A stretch of 64,000 nucleotides of DNA from Bog-473 sp963800725 (GCA_963800725.1 CAWDCE010000009.1:1-64000), one strand, 5' to 3'; numbered from the stretch's first letter, positions 18,682 through 27,985 are shown. Notes: generated by a model from the letters alone, not told the origin. Program-made: numbers and translations.

Positions 18682-19498
18682 CTAGCCCGTGCACGCCCGG
18701 TTGACGGTGGTCAGTCCGTCGACGCTTACTTGGATCGGGCCCACGCCCGGGGCGTACCAGGTGGTGAACCTCGAATATTTTGTCGAGGGTCGGACCAAAG
18801 GCCCCAGCGAGCAGTTTTTCGGCACTCGGGACGGCGTTGGTGACCGAGAAGGAGCCGATCTTGGACTTGATCTCGAGCACGTGGTGATACGTTCCCATCG
18901 GAACAGTCAGGCTGGCGACGGCCTGGCCACTCTGGCGCAAGGCAATCGAAATATCGAGTGAGGTCTGATTGGCCTTGAGGGCCGGCGAAAGTGCGGAGAG
19001 CTCACTCGCCGGCAGCGGGAGCACCTCGTGGACCGTGGACACTCCCGTACCTCCGGCGAGCAGTTTCTTGACCGTTGGGTAGATGGTAAATCCGACGGAG
19101 TGCTCAGACTGGCCACTCAAGAGTGCACTCGAAGGCTCGGATTCCAATCTTCCGTCTTTGGTCAATAGGTAGTGACTACTGGCATTGATCGGCTCGTCCT
19201 TGCCGGCTGCGTGCACCGAACCTGATTGGTTGATCACGATCTCCTTACCTGCGCCATTTGAGGTGATGGACGCGACCGTCAGGGTCTCGGTCCCCGACGT
19301 GTCGGCCGTGGTGAAGGACTCGGTACAGGTCAAGCCGACTCTTGGCGGGTAGAAGTAGTTCGACCACGTCGCCTTAGGTGCGATGGCGGTGTCCTTGCCA
19401 GTGCCGTGCGCCGTGGCGGGAAGAGCGGCCCAGGGCAGAACGGAACCGGCGAAACCGAGCACAAGCGCACCGATCGTCAATGATCGAAGAGGGGGCAC
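18682..19498 (-). CDS. Secreted protein of unknown function, apparent frameshift
   Basis: About 271 residues starting at a GTG, with a signal peptide (SLTIGALVLGFAGSVLPWAALPATA) and a WSNYFYPPRVGLTCTESF segment at the mature N-terminus. The open frame degrades into arginine-rich sequence after residue 240. Removing one base of the TTTT at 18778-18781 gives KYSRFTTWYAPGVGPIQVSV, an ending common in such actinobacterial secreted proteins, and a stop at 18682. I do not recognise a function. It follows the ABM-domain gene by two bases, so the two are co-transcribed. Confidence 0.6.
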
Positions 19499-19501
19499 CG
19501 C

Positions 19502-19825
19502 TCAGCTCTTGGACGACGCTTGATCGGAGGCGTCATAGAACGTGACCGAGACCGAAGTCGGGGTGACGTCGTTGGAAGGTTGGGGACCAGTCGCGAGGCC
19601 GGCGAGATGCGCGTCGAGGTGGGCCTGGGTCTCCCAACGTTCAAAGAGAATCACCCGGCCCGCCTCAATGGGGTCGGCACTGAAGCTGTAGTCCAAGCAG
19701 CCCGCTTCGGCCCGTGACGCAGCCATGAGCTCGAGGCGGCCCGCGATGAACGCGTCGCGTTGGCCAGGTGCCACTTCGAAGGTCCCACCGACAATGATCA
19801 CGTTGCCTCCCGAGAATTGACCCAT
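19502..19825 (-). CDS. ABM-domain (antibiotic biosynthesis monooxygenase-like) protein
   Basis: A 107-residue ferredoxin-fold protein. VGGTFEVAPGQRDAFIAG, MAASRAEAGCLDYSFSAD and FERWETQAHLDAHLAG are the usual ABM-domain landmarks. Such proteins range from cofactor-free monooxygenases to heme-degrading or purely structural dimers, so the substrate is open. It is the upstream partner of the secreted protein ending at 18682. Confidence 0.78.
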   Translation of the reverse strand: MGQFSGGNVIIVGGTFEVAPGQRDAFIAGRLELMAASRAEAGCLDYSFSADPIEAGRVILFERWETQAHLDAHLAGLATGPQPSNDVTPTSVSVTFYDASDQASSKS

Positions 19826-19890
19826 GGTGGAGTCATTGCTTCTTTCTACTTGGCGCTCCGCCCTGGCGTGACGATACGGGCACGTGGCGA

Positions 19891-20634
19891 TCAGTCCGCC
19901 CCGGCGACCACAAGGCGCAGTCCGGCGTCGCAGGACTCTTGAGCCAAGAGGTCACCATGGCGCTCGTGCCACCGCCCGCTCGCCAGATCTTCGGCCAAGC
20001 GAGCCATGCCCGGCTCAATGTCGCGGTCGTCGAGCCGGGCGAAGGCGGAGATGCCGGCCCGGACCTCGGGGCGCAGATACTGCTCGGGGCGTCGCCAATA
20101 CGCCGAGGCAAATCCGTCCGTACAGTTCGCACCAACCGCAATGACCTCGATGCGGCACGGGCCGAGAGCGTCGGTGACCTCTCGCAGTGGCACGTCCCGC
20201 GCCAGGCCAATGACTGCGGGGACGTATTCGTAGAACACCCACAGCGCGTCGTGTATGTCGGGGTCGAAAGTGAAGATCACCTGACGCCGCGCCACGCGGC
20301 GCAGTTCGGCCAACCCGGCCGAGAGGTCCCGCCAATGGTGCACCGTCAGGGCCGCCATGGCCACGTCGAAGGTGTCGTCGGGAAACGGAAGTTCCTCGGC
20401 TACCGCCTGAATGACCGGAGCCGCATTCCCGCTCCGTTGGCGCAGCATGACCACTGACGGCTCCACCGCGACGATGGATCGCGACGGGTCCTCGTAGGAG
20501 CCAGTGCCGGCACCGACATTGACGATGTGCCGTGCGTCACCTATGGCGGCCCAGATCTGCGCCGCAATGTCGGGGTCGGGCCGGCGGAAGTTGGTGTAGC
20601 CGCGCCCGATTTCGTCGTAGCGCTGGCCCGACAC
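19891..20634 (-). CDS. Class I SAM-dependent methyltransferase
   Basis: A 247-residue protein. IVNVGAGTGSYE is the SAM-binding glycine-rich loop, IVAVEPS the acidic end of strand 2 and ELPFPDDTFDVAMAALTVHHW the motif IV/post-IV region of Methyltransf_11 proteins. The substrate is unknown. The GTG start (VSGQRYDEIGRGY) is two bases after the FadD17-like stop, so the gene is translated from the same message and would share its KstR-type control. Confidence 0.8.
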   Translation of the reverse strand: MSGQRYDEIGRGYTNFRRPDPDIAAQIWAAIGDARHIVNVGAGTGSYEDPSRSIVAVEPSVVMLRQRSGNAAPVIQAVAEELPFPDDTFDVAMAALTVHHWRDLSAGLAELRRVARRQVIFTFDPDIHDALWVFYEYVPAVIGLARDVPLREVTDALGPCRIEVIAVGANCTDGFASAYWRRPEQYLRPEVRAGISAFARLDDRDIEPGMARLAEDLASGRWHERHGDLLAQESCDAGLRLVVAGAD

Positions 20635-20636
20635 GT

Positions 20637-22313
20637 CTAGATAACCCGGTCGCTCACCGCGGCTTCGAGACCTACGGCGTCCTGGTCGTCCAGCAACTCG
20701 TAGCGTGCCGCCTTGTCGCGGCGCCACAGCACGGGATCGCTGCAATTCCAGCGTTCGGCACGAAGGCCGCGCTTGAGGACCTTGTTGGTGGCGGTGATCG
20801 GGAGGGCCGACGTCATGCGCACGAACCTCGGTGCCCACTTCGTCCCGAGATCAGGCTGAGCGTCGAGAAATTCGGCCAGCTGTTGGGCGTCGAGGACCTC
20901 GAGGCCGGCCTTGAGCTGGACGGCCGCCATCACCTGGTCTCCAACGACCGGGTCGGGAACGGCGTAGACGGCGGCGAGGAGAACATCGGGGTGGCGCTGG
21001 AGGATGCGCTCGATCGGGGCCGAGGCAAAGTTCTCGCCGTCGACGCGCAACCAGTCATGGTCGCGACCGGCAAAGTAGAAGAAGCCCTGCTCGTCGCGGT
21101 AGGCGAGGTCACCGGTCCAGTACCAACCCTCGCGCAGTCGGGCGCGCTCCGCCTCGTCGTTGCGCCAGTACCCCTCGAATCCCGCCCCGCCGGCCTTCGA
21201 GACCAGCTCACCGATCGCCGCTTCGGCGTTGAGGAGCCGGCCATTGTCATCGAAGCGCGCCGGCGGGCACTCTTCCCCGGTTGCCGCGTCCAGGACGACG
21301 GTGCCTTCGGGAGCGCGCCCGAGGGCACCGGGTGGGGTGTCGGGGGTGCGGGCGACGGTCGCTCCGCCTTCGGTCGAACCGTAGGCGTCGGTGACGCTCA
21401 GTGCGAAGCGTTGCGCGAAACGCGCCACGTCATCGGCCGATCCCTCATTTCCGAAGGCCCGAATCAACGGGTTGTCCGCGTCGTCGGGCTGCTCGGGCGT
21501 GGCGAGGATGTAGGCCAGCGGCTTGCCGACGTAGTTGAAATACGTGGCGCCATACTTGCGGACGTCGGGGAGGAAGCCCGACGCCGAGAAGCGTCCCGTC
21601 GAGGGGAGTGCGACGGTCGAGCCGGCCATGAGGGCCGGACCCCACCCCGCCATGAGCGCGTTGGAGTGAAAGAGGGGCATGGACAGGTAACAGACGTCGC
21701 GCTCGTTCAGCGCGTACATCTGGGCCACGATGGCACCGATGCGCGCCAGCCTTCCCTGGCTGCACAGGCAGGCCTTGGGTGCGCCCGAGGTGCCCGACGT
21801 GAACAACAAGTACCCAAGTGAGTCCTCGGTCACCAATGGGTCAGCGACTTCGTCGGGCGTGGCACCCGAGTACGGGCGGAGCGCTTGCTCGGCGACCGGG
21901 CCGTCGGTGACGAGAACCCGGGCGCTGTCGCCGGCGACGGTCCCGAGCGCATCACCAATGGCAAGGCCTTCGACCAGGCCGAGCGACGTTGCGTCGGTGA
22001 CCAAAAGCTGGCACTCGGTATGGCTGAGATCGCGGGCCAGTTCATCGCCCCGGTGGGTCGGATTGGCCCCGACGACAACCGCCCCCGCGAGGGCGGCCGC
22101 CTCGAGCCAGTAGATGAACTCGGGCACATTGTCGAGCAGGACCGCCACATGGAATGGCCCGGGTGAGCGGTTGGCCCTCAGCCACGCCGCCCGTTCGGCC
22201 GCCCGGGTGACCACTTCGCGATGCGTCAGCGAGAGATCGCCCGCGACGAGACCCACCCCGGTGTCCGTGGCGCGGTTGCGCACGGCTTCGGCAATCGTTT
22301 CAGGCTGACCCAT
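20637..22313 (-). CDS. Acyl-CoA synthetase, FadD17-like
   Basis: A 558-residue AMP-forming acyl-CoA ligase. The phosphate loop is FTSGTSGAPK (171-180), followed by MPLFHSNALMAGW, a YGSTEGG motif, YWTGDLAYRD and the C-terminal Lys region ITATNKVLKRGL. The run VRKYGATYFNYVGKPLAYILATPE.PDDADNP closely recalls M. tuberculosis FadD17 (Rv3506), encoded next to fadE26/fadE27 and linked to cholesterol side-chain activation. A perfect KstR-type site lies 44 bases upstream. The exact chain length it activates is not predictable from sequence. Confidence 0.85.
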   Translation of the reverse strand: MGQPETIAEAVRNRATDTGVGLVAGDLSLTHREVVTRAAERAAWLRANRSPGPFHVAVLLDNVPEFIYWLEAAALAGAVVVGANPTHRGDELARDLSHTECQLLVTDATSLGLVEGLAIGDALGTVAGDSARVLVTDGPVAEQALRPYSGATPDEVADPLVTEDSLGYLLFTSGTSGAPKACLCSQGRLARIGAIVAQMYALNERDVCYLSMPLFHSNALMAGWGPALMAGSTVALPSTGRFSASGFLPDVRKYGATYFNYVGKPLAYILATPEQPDDADNPLIRAFGNEGSADDVARFAQRFALSVTDAYGSTEGGATVARTPDTPPGALGRAPEGTVVLDAATGEECPPARFDDNGRLLNAEAAIGELVSKAGGAGFEGYWRNDEAERARLREGWYWTGDLAYRDEQGFFYFAGRDHDWLRVDGENFASAPIERILQRHPDVLLAAVYAVPDPVVGDQVMAAVQLKAGLEVLDAQQLAEFLDAQPDLGTKWAPRFVRMTSALPITATNKVLKRGLRAERWNCSDPVLWRRDKAARYELLDDQDAVGLEAAVSDRVI

Positions 22314-22356
22314 TACATCTCCGAACTGCCCTGACCTGGGAGGGAATACCCATTAT

Positions 22357-22370
22357 TGGAACACGTTGCA
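22357..22370. promoter_or_regulatory. KstR-type operator, exact match
   Basis: TGGAACACGTTGCA matches TnnAACnnGTTnnA at every fixed position. It lies between the divergent FadD17-like and LLM oxidoreductase genes and could control both. Confidence 0.6.
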
Positions 22371-22451
22371 TTTTAGACCATGTCGTGTTACCTTCGCTCG
22401 ATCGCGCCCGGGACTGTTCCGCGGCGCAAGAGCGGAGGACGGGTCAACTCC

Positions 22452-23583
22452 ATGGAATTCGGGATTTTCAACGCCGCGTGTCTGCTGCCGAAATACCGCG
22501 CCCTGCACGGCGAGGCCGCCGAGCACGACCGCATCATGGATGAAGTCGCCTTCATCGTGGCGGCCGACAAGGCCGGGTTTAAGTACACCTGGGCCTCAGA
22601 ACATCACTTCTTGACCGACTACTCGCACCTCTCGGCGTCGGAGTCTTTCTTGGCGTTTGTGGCGGCCAAGACCACCAACATCCACATTGGTTCGGGGATC
22701 TTCAACATCACGCCCCCGGTCAACCATCCGGCCCGCATCGCCGAACGCGTCGCCATGCTCGACCACCTTTCAGAGGGTCGGTTCGAGTTCGGCACCGGGC
22801 GCGGGATCGTCGACCACCGAGCAGCGGGGGTTCGGGATCGAAGACCCCGACATCACCCGTGAGATGGTGGCCGAGGTACTCCCCCAACTCGTCGAGATGT
22901 GGAAGGACGAGGAGTACAGCTACGACGGCAAGTTCTTCTCGATGCCCAAGCGCAATGTGCTTCCCAAGCCCTACTCGTCCCCCCATCCCGCCATCTGGAT
23001 GGCTGCAGGTAGCCCGTCGACCTTCGATCTGGCCGCTGAGCTGGGTGTCGGAATCTTGTGCTTCGGCTTTTCGACTCCCGACCAGCTCACCCCGCTGGTG
23101 GCGCGGTACAAAGAGAAGATCGCCGAGTGCAAGAACCCCGTTGGCGGCTTCGTCAACAACAACGTGATGATCACCACCCAGATGATCTGCATGGAAGATG
23201 GCGCCAAAGCCCGTCAGGCCTTCTTGGACTCCGAGTCGAACTACCACCTGAGCTTGGTCTTTCGTTACCTCGACACCTTCCCCAAGCCTGCCGGGTTGCC
23301 CGAGTGGCCCGACCTTGTGCCGGCCATGGACGCGGCCACATTGGACGCGGTCATCGCGTCCGGCGACATCGCCGTCGGGACGCCCGACGAGGTCACCAAG
23401 GCGATCGAGAACTACGCGCGGACCGGAGCTGACCAGCTCTCGTTCGGGATGCTCTCCACTTCGATGTCGCGCGAGACGTGCGAAGAGGCCGTAGAGACCT
23501 TCGGCAAGCACGTCCTCGGCAACTTCGACAAGGACCCGGTCCACAGCACCACCAAGCAGCGCCTGGCTCAGGGCGGCAAGTAA
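22452..23583 (+). CDS. LLM-class oxidoreductase, apparent frameshift
   Basis: One luciferase-like protein of about 377 residues in two frames. Frame one gives MEFGIFNAACLLPKY to FEFGTGRG. Frame two continues SSTTEQRGFGIEDPDI to the end. Skipping the A at 22806 joins them into the normal FGTGRGSSTTEQRGF family motif. It belongs to the flavin- or F420-dependent monooxygenase branch (WASEHHFLTDYSHLSA, HIGSGIFNITPPVNHPARIAER). It shares a promoter region and a KstR-type site with the FadD17-like gene, so a role in sterol breakdown is likely though undefined. Confidence 0.75.
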
Positions 23584-23628
23584 TCGAGGCGCCCAGGCTC
23601 GCCGTGGTGGCGGGATCAGGTCGTCAGC

Positions 23629-23643
23629 TGCACCATTGGTGCA
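23629..23643. promoter_or_regulatory. Palindrome upstream of the Ddn-like gene
   Basis: TGCACCATTGGTGCA is a perfect seven-base inverted repeat around one base, extendable outward with one mismatch. It lies 11 bases before the ATG, where a repressor would block initiation. No known regulator is assigned. Confidence 0.4.
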
Positions 23644-23653
23644 CCTGTCTACG

Positions 23654-24127
23654 ATGAGTCACGTGTGGGCCAAGTTGACGGTGTGGTTCGACCGCGTGAT
23701 CGGTCGGCGCTTCTATGTCGCGCATCGTGCGGTCTACCAAGCCAGTGGCGGTTGGGTCGGCCACCGCAGTGGGGCGGGTCCGATGCTCTTGTTGACCACC
23801 GTTGGTCGAAAGTCGGGCCTGTTGCGCACTCATCCGCTGCTCTACATGCCCGACGGTGCCAACTATGTGGTGGTCGGTTCAAACGGGGGGCGCCCCGAGC
23901 CGCCGGCCTGGGTGCTCAACTTGACCTCGACGCCCAAAGTCAAGGTCCAGGTCGGGCGCACGGTGTTCTACGCCCACGCCCGGTTGCTCCGTGGCGACGA
24001 CGCGGCCGCGATGTGGCCCCGCCTGACCGAGCACTATTCGGGGTGGAGTTATTACCAAGAACTGACCGAGCGCGAGCTGATCGTGGTGTCACTCGAGCCG
24101 CGCTGGCCGGCCTCCGCACAGCCCTAA
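23654..24127 (+). CDS. F420-dependent nitroreductase-family (Ddn/DUF385) protein
   Basis: A 157-residue split-barrel protein. LLTTVGRKSGLLRTHPLLYM and VVGSNGGRPEPPAWVLNL are the F420-binding signature of the deazaflavin-dependent nitroreductase family, known from M. tuberculosis Ddn. Family members reduce quinones or activated double bonds with F420H2, and some bind fatty acids. The start ATG lies just after a palindrome; an upstream TTG is in frame but less likely. Confidence 0.83.
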   Translation: MSHVWAKLTVWFDRVIGRRFYVAHRAVYQASGGWVGHRSGAGPMLLLTTVGRKSGLLRTHPLLYMPDGANYVVVGSNGGRPEPPAWVLNLTSTPKVKVQVGRTVFYAHARLLRGDDAAAMWPRLTEHYSGWSYYQELTERELIVVSLEPRWPASAQP

Positions 24128-24145
24128 GGCCTCGCCGCGCCACGT

Positions 24146-24706
24146 TCAGGGACGATGCAGCGCGAAGTCGTCGTGTAACCAGCGCCGGTAGATCTCGATG
24201 GCGATGTCATCAGGTGTCCGGTCCATTGCGTCAACGCAATGCTGTTGGGCCACGCCGTGTCGCTCGAACTGTGTCCACAACTCCTCGACGACGAATTCGT
24301 CGGCGAGCGCTCCCGCGTGTTCGGGTTCGCTGCTGCGGGTCTGGACGCGGGCGCGCACGACCGGCAGGGGAGCCCGCAGCACCGCGTAGTGCAGTTCGAT
24401 CCCGAGTGGCTCGCAGGCCGAGACAAACAAGTCGATCATCGGCGGGAAGAGGATCCCTTCGGCGACGGTGAAATAGCCGCCCGCGCAAAAGGTGGCAACG
24501 GCCGAGGCGGCTGCGGCCAGCACAACGCGGTTCTGCTGGTGGGCCTCTTCCCGCCACGGCGCAATGGCCCCACGCATGAGTTTGGCGAAGAACCAGTCAA
24601 GGTCCAAGCAGACCGACAGCGGCGCCTTCTGCGCCACCAGCGGGGCGACGGTCGTCTTGCCGCAGCCTGGTGCCCCGGTCAAGAGGAGAAGTCGGCCGGG
24701 CGCCAT
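24146..24706 (-). CDS. P-loop kinase-like protein (AAA_33 / zeta-toxin-like)
   Basis: A 186-residue NTPase-fold protein with a Walker A loop GAPGCGKT (11-18) close to the N-terminus, LDLDWFF after the second strand, and an RAPLPVVRARVQTR lid-like segment. These features suggest a small-molecule or nucleotide kinase of the AAA_33/zeta group. The substrate is unknown and no antitoxin partner is next to it. It is seven bases downstream of the cysteine-hydrolase-like gene. The chosen ATG fits directly before the P-loop. Confidence 0.7.
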   Translation of the reverse strand: MAPGRLLLLTGAPGCGKTTVAPLVAQKAPLSVCLDLDWFFAKLMRGAIAPWREEAHQQNRVVLAAAASAVATFCAGGYFTVAEGILFPPMIDLFVSACEPLGIELHYAVLRAPLPVVRARVQTRSSEPEHAGALADEFVVEELWTQFERHGVAQQHCVDAMDRTPDDIAIEIYRRWLHDDFALHRP

Positions 24707-24713
24707 GCCCTCA

Positions 24714-25388
24714 TCATCGTGTGAGGACGCGCAGTGCCTCGACGATGTCGTCGACCGTGGCCAGGGCGGCCACCAGGGCGAGCGAACCTGACAAGAGGGA
24801 GTCGCCGTACTCGATGGGCACGCCCACCACGGCATCGGTCGCCACCACGACCTGGTAGCCGAGATTGACCGCTTCGATGCACAGGCCGAAGACCCCGACA
24901 TTGAGCGAGACGCCCGTCACCACGACGACCTTGACCCCGAGGCCGGACAAGGTGGCGTGCAAGGGGGTGCCACCAAAGGGCGACACGCCGTGGCGGCGCG
25001 ACGAGATGTGGTCGGTGACCTCGGCCCCGAGATCCTGGACCAGCTCGGTGGCGGGGGTATTCGCCAAGAGGTGCTCGGGTTTGCGGAGCACCGCGGTGTG
25101 CAGTGGGGTGTTGACCACCGTTGCGGCCCGATCGGCTGCGAACTCCGCCGTGCAGTGCACGACGGGAAGGCCGGCATCGCGACAGGCGGTGAGCAGGCGG
25201 GCGGCGTGGCCCACGATTGAGCGCGCCGACGCAGCTTCGGCCAATTCAGCGAACGTGGCCAGGTCGCCCATCACACCCCGCTGGAGTTCCATGGTGAGCA
25301 CGGCCGTCGGCAGGGGAGCGCCGTGAGCGGTGGGGCCGGTTGCGCCGAGCGCTCGACCCGACAGGATCTCGGTCAGCTCAAGGGGCAT
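24714..25388 (-). CDS. Isochorismatase-fold protein lacking the catalytic Cys
   Basis: A 224-residue alpha/beta protein of the isochorismatase/cysteine hydrolase fold (LTMELQRGVMG, LLTACRDAGLPVVHCTAEF, VVVVTGVSLNVGVFGLCIEA). The catalytic triad is altered: the usual N-terminal Asp is Glu34, and the position of the nucleophilic Cys in GVxxxxCV is Gly165. It may therefore be non-hydrolytic or use other chemistry. A similar GVSLNVGV variant occurs, as I recall, in other actinobacterial members. Its start overlaps the FadD19-like stop by 11 bases, so the two are co-translated. Confidence 0.72.
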   Translation of the reverse strand: MPLELTEILSGRALGATGPTAHGAPLPTAVLTMELQRGVMGDLATFAELAEAASARSIVGHAARLLTACRDAGLPVVHCTAEFAADRAATVVNTPLHTAVLRKPEHLLANTPATELVQDLGAEVTDHISSRRHGVSPFGGTPLHATLSGLGVKVVVVTGVSLNVGVFGLCIEAVNLGYQVVVATDAVVGVPIEYGDSLLSGSLALVAALATVDDIVEALRVLTR

Positions 25389-27004
25389 TGGTGGCCGCGT
25401 CGCCGGCGGTCACGATGTTGGTGGCCCACGAGTAATCGGGCTTGCCACTGGGCGAGCGTTCCACCGTGTCGACGACGAAGAGCCGACGCGGCACCTTGTA
25501 GCCCGCGATGGTGGCGCGGCAGTGCGCTTGGATGCTTTCGAGGGACGGCGCTTCGTGGCCGACCCTTGGTTGGATGATGGCGGCGACCGTCTGGCCCCAG
25601 CGCTCGTCGGGTGCGCCGCAGACGATGGCGTCCATCACGTCTGGGTGCGAGCGAACGGCCGATTCGACCTCTTCGGGGAAGATCTTCTCTCCCCCCGAGT
25701 TGATGACGATGGAGCCGCGGCCGAGGAGGGTGATCGAACCGTCGGCTTCGACGGTGGCGTAGTCGCCCGGCATGACGTAGCGGGTGCCTCGGATGTCGAT
25801 GAAGACCTCGGCTGTCTTCTTCGGGTCGTTGTAGTACCCGAGCGGGATATTGCCCGAACGAGCAATTTTACCGATGACCCCTGAACCCGGCTCGACCGGA
25901 TTGAGGTCCTCGTCAAAGACGACGGTCTCACCCAAGAGGTGGACGGTCGGCCCGCTCTTCATGGCCGTGTTTCCCGCGCTGATGACGGTCATCCCGTTGT
26001 TGCCGCCTTCTGAAGAACCAATAGCGTCGGTGATCATGATGTTGGGGAGATGGGTGAAGAACTGGTCCTTGACTGGTGCACTGAACAAGGCGGCAGACGA
26101 GACCACGGCGAACAGGGACGACAGGTCGTGATTGGATCCGGCATCGTCGAGCGATTCGATCAGCGGCTTGCCCATGGCGTCGCCGGTGATCATGACCGTG
26201 TTCACCTTCTCCGCTTCCACCAGGTCCCACACCTCGTGCGGATCGAACTTCGCCATCAGCACGATCTTCGAGCCGACGAAGCTCTGGCCAATGACTGACC
26301 ACTGGGTGGCCCCGTGCATGAGCGGGGCGATCGGGAGGTGGACGATCGGCCCGTTCTTACCTTTTTCCACCATGTGGCTCGGGTCTTCGATCCGGGTGTT
26401 GGTCACCGGATCCACTCCGCCGCCCAGCGCGTAGAAGACGTCCTCGTGACGCCAGACGACGCCTTTGGGCATTCCGGTGGTCCCACCGGTGTAGAGGATG
26501 TAGATGTCGTCACCCGAGCGGGGGCCGAAATCTCGGAGTGGCGATCCGCTCGCCACGGCGTCCTCGTAAGCCACGGCGGCTGGGCTCGGATTGGTGGCAT
26601 CGCTTTGGTCCTCGATGACGATGACGTGATCGAGGCCGGGGAGGTCGGCGAGCAGGTCGGCCACGAGAGGGGAGAACTCGCGTTGGTGGACCAGGGCTTT
26701 GAGATCGGCGTTGCTCAAGAGGTAGCGCAGCTCCTCTTTGACGTAGCGGTAGTTGATGTTGATCCACACCGCGGCGCAGCTTGAAGACCGCCCAGGCGGT
26801 CTCCACCCACTCGACGCTGTTGTAGGCGTAGATCCCTACGTGGTCCCCGGGTCCGATGCCCTGGGCCGCGAGGTGGTGGGCGAGGCGGTTGGCCCGTTCT
26901 TCCATCTGGGCGTAGGTGCGGCGCTTCCCGTCGGCGACCAGATACTCGCGCTCGGGGAAGGCATCGACCGCTGCCTCAAACATGTCAGCGAGGTTGGCTT
27001 CCAT
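25378..27004 (-). CDS. Acyl-CoA synthetase, FadD19/FadD3-like, apparent frameshift
   Basis: About 541 residues in two frames. The N-terminal part (MEANLADMFEAAVDAFPERE to AWAVFKLR) and the rest (AVWININYRYVKEELR onward) join cleanly if one base near 26772 is dropped. Motifs include LYTGGTTGMPKGVVWRHED, AIGSSEGG, PGDYATVEADGSITLLGR and the C-terminal SPSGKPDYSW. The TGMPKGV.WRH.D signature is typical of FadD19/FadD3, sterol-acyl-CoA ligases. A KstR-type site lies 12 bases upstream of the ATG, and the isochorismatase-like and kinase-like genes follow. Confidence 0.8.
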
Positions 27005-27015
27005 CGGGCGAAGAA

Positions 27016-27029
27016 TAGAACAGGTTCTC
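27016..27029. promoter_or_regulatory. KstR-type operator, one mismatch
   Basis: TAGAACAGGTTCTC is the palindrome TAGAAC-nn-GTTCTA with only the last base changed. It is immediately upstream of the FadD19-like start, in the short gap after the aldolase-family gene on the same strand. This implies a separate promoter for the synthetase. Confidence 0.55.
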
Positions 27030-27074
27030 GTTCTTGTCGCAATCAGCCCAGATGGGCTGGTCGGGACCGACGCG

Positions 27075-27872
27075 TCAGTCGAAGAGGTCGGGGTCGCTGC
27101 GCACGATCTCGTCCCACAACGGCTTGAAAGAGAACCAACCGGCCGAGGGGTAGCCGGTGTGCTCGCGGGTGTAGCGGGCGCCCTCTTCGTCGATCAGCAG
27201 CGGCGTGCCGGCCGCTTCGGCGAGGAGCTGGGCTTGGCACGAGCGCTCCATCGTGATGAACCACCAGGCCGCTTCGTCGACGCTGTGGCCGACCGTAAAG
27301 AGGCCGTGGTTGCGGTGGATGGTGGCTTTGTGGGGACCGAGGGCGGCGGCGAGTGCTTTGGCAGCGGCCTCTTCGAGGACGATGGCGCCACCACCTTCGC
27401 TGCAAAGCGTGTGGTCTTCGAAGAAGACACAGGCGTCTTGGGTAATTGGATCGAGGGTGCGACCGAGCGTCGACCATGCCTTGCCGTAGATGGAGTGGGC
27501 GTGGGCGGCGGCGACCACATCGGGCCGGGCCGCGTGGACGGCGGAGTGGATGGCGAAGGCCGCCGGGTTGACCGGGTAGCGACCTTCGACCACTTCGCCT
27601 TGATGGTTCACCAAGATCAGGTCGGAGACCTTCACGTGGCGGAAGCTCATCCCAAAGGGGTTGACCCAGAAATGGTCCAGGTGCTCGGGGTCTCGGGCGG
27701 TGATATGTCCGGCGACTCCTTCTGAAAATCCGAAGCGACCGAACAACCGCAGCGCCCCGGCCAAGCGCTCCTTTCGATGCTGGCGCTCTTCGGCGAGGGT
27801 GGCGAAGACCGGAGGGCTGAGTGTGATGAGCCCCTGTTGGCTCTGGGGAAGTGATCTGCCGGTGTTGGTCAT
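27075..27872 (-). CDS. Class II aldolase/adducin-family protein
   Basis: A 265-residue protein of the AraD/fuculose-1-phosphate aldolase/adducin fold. The metal-binding histidines are in AAAHAHSIYGK and the second cluster is IHRNHGLFTVGHSVDEAAWWF. The glycine-rich GFSEGVAGHITARDP segment is the phosphate/substrate loop. Substrates of this actinobacterial subgroup are unknown. The start MTNTGRSLPQ was chosen; MTEHGLGH, 13 codons upstream, is possible. Confidence 0.78.
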   Translation of the reverse strand: MTNTGRSLPQSQQGLITLSPPVFATLAEERQHRKERLAGALRLFGRFGFSEGVAGHITARDPEHLDHFWVNPFGMSFRHVKVSDLILVNHQGEVVEGRYPVNPAAFAIHSAVHAARPDVVAAAHAHSIYGKAWSTLGRTLDPITQDACVFFEDHTLCSEGGGAIVLEEAAAKALAAALGPHKATIHRNHGLFTVGHSVDEAAWWFITMERSCQAQLLAEAAGTPLLIDEEGARYTREHTGYPSAGWFSFKPLWDEIVRSDPDLFD

Positions 27873-27985
27873 GATGGCGCCAATCCTATGGCCAAGTCCG
27901 TGCTCAGTCATGGGGGTACCCAGCATCGGTCCAGTTGGGCTTGCCGCCACGGGGTCCGTTGGTGATTCGGCGGTAGCGTTGGGCG

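Noticed and set aside
20532..21821. A 429-codon plus-strand frame opposite the FadD17-like gene
   Set aside because: No recognisable domain; a shadow of a clear acyl-CoA synthetase.
24146..24706. Zeta-type toxin of a toxin-antitoxin pair
   Set aside because: It has only a generic P-loop kinase pattern, and there is no small antitoxin gene beside it.
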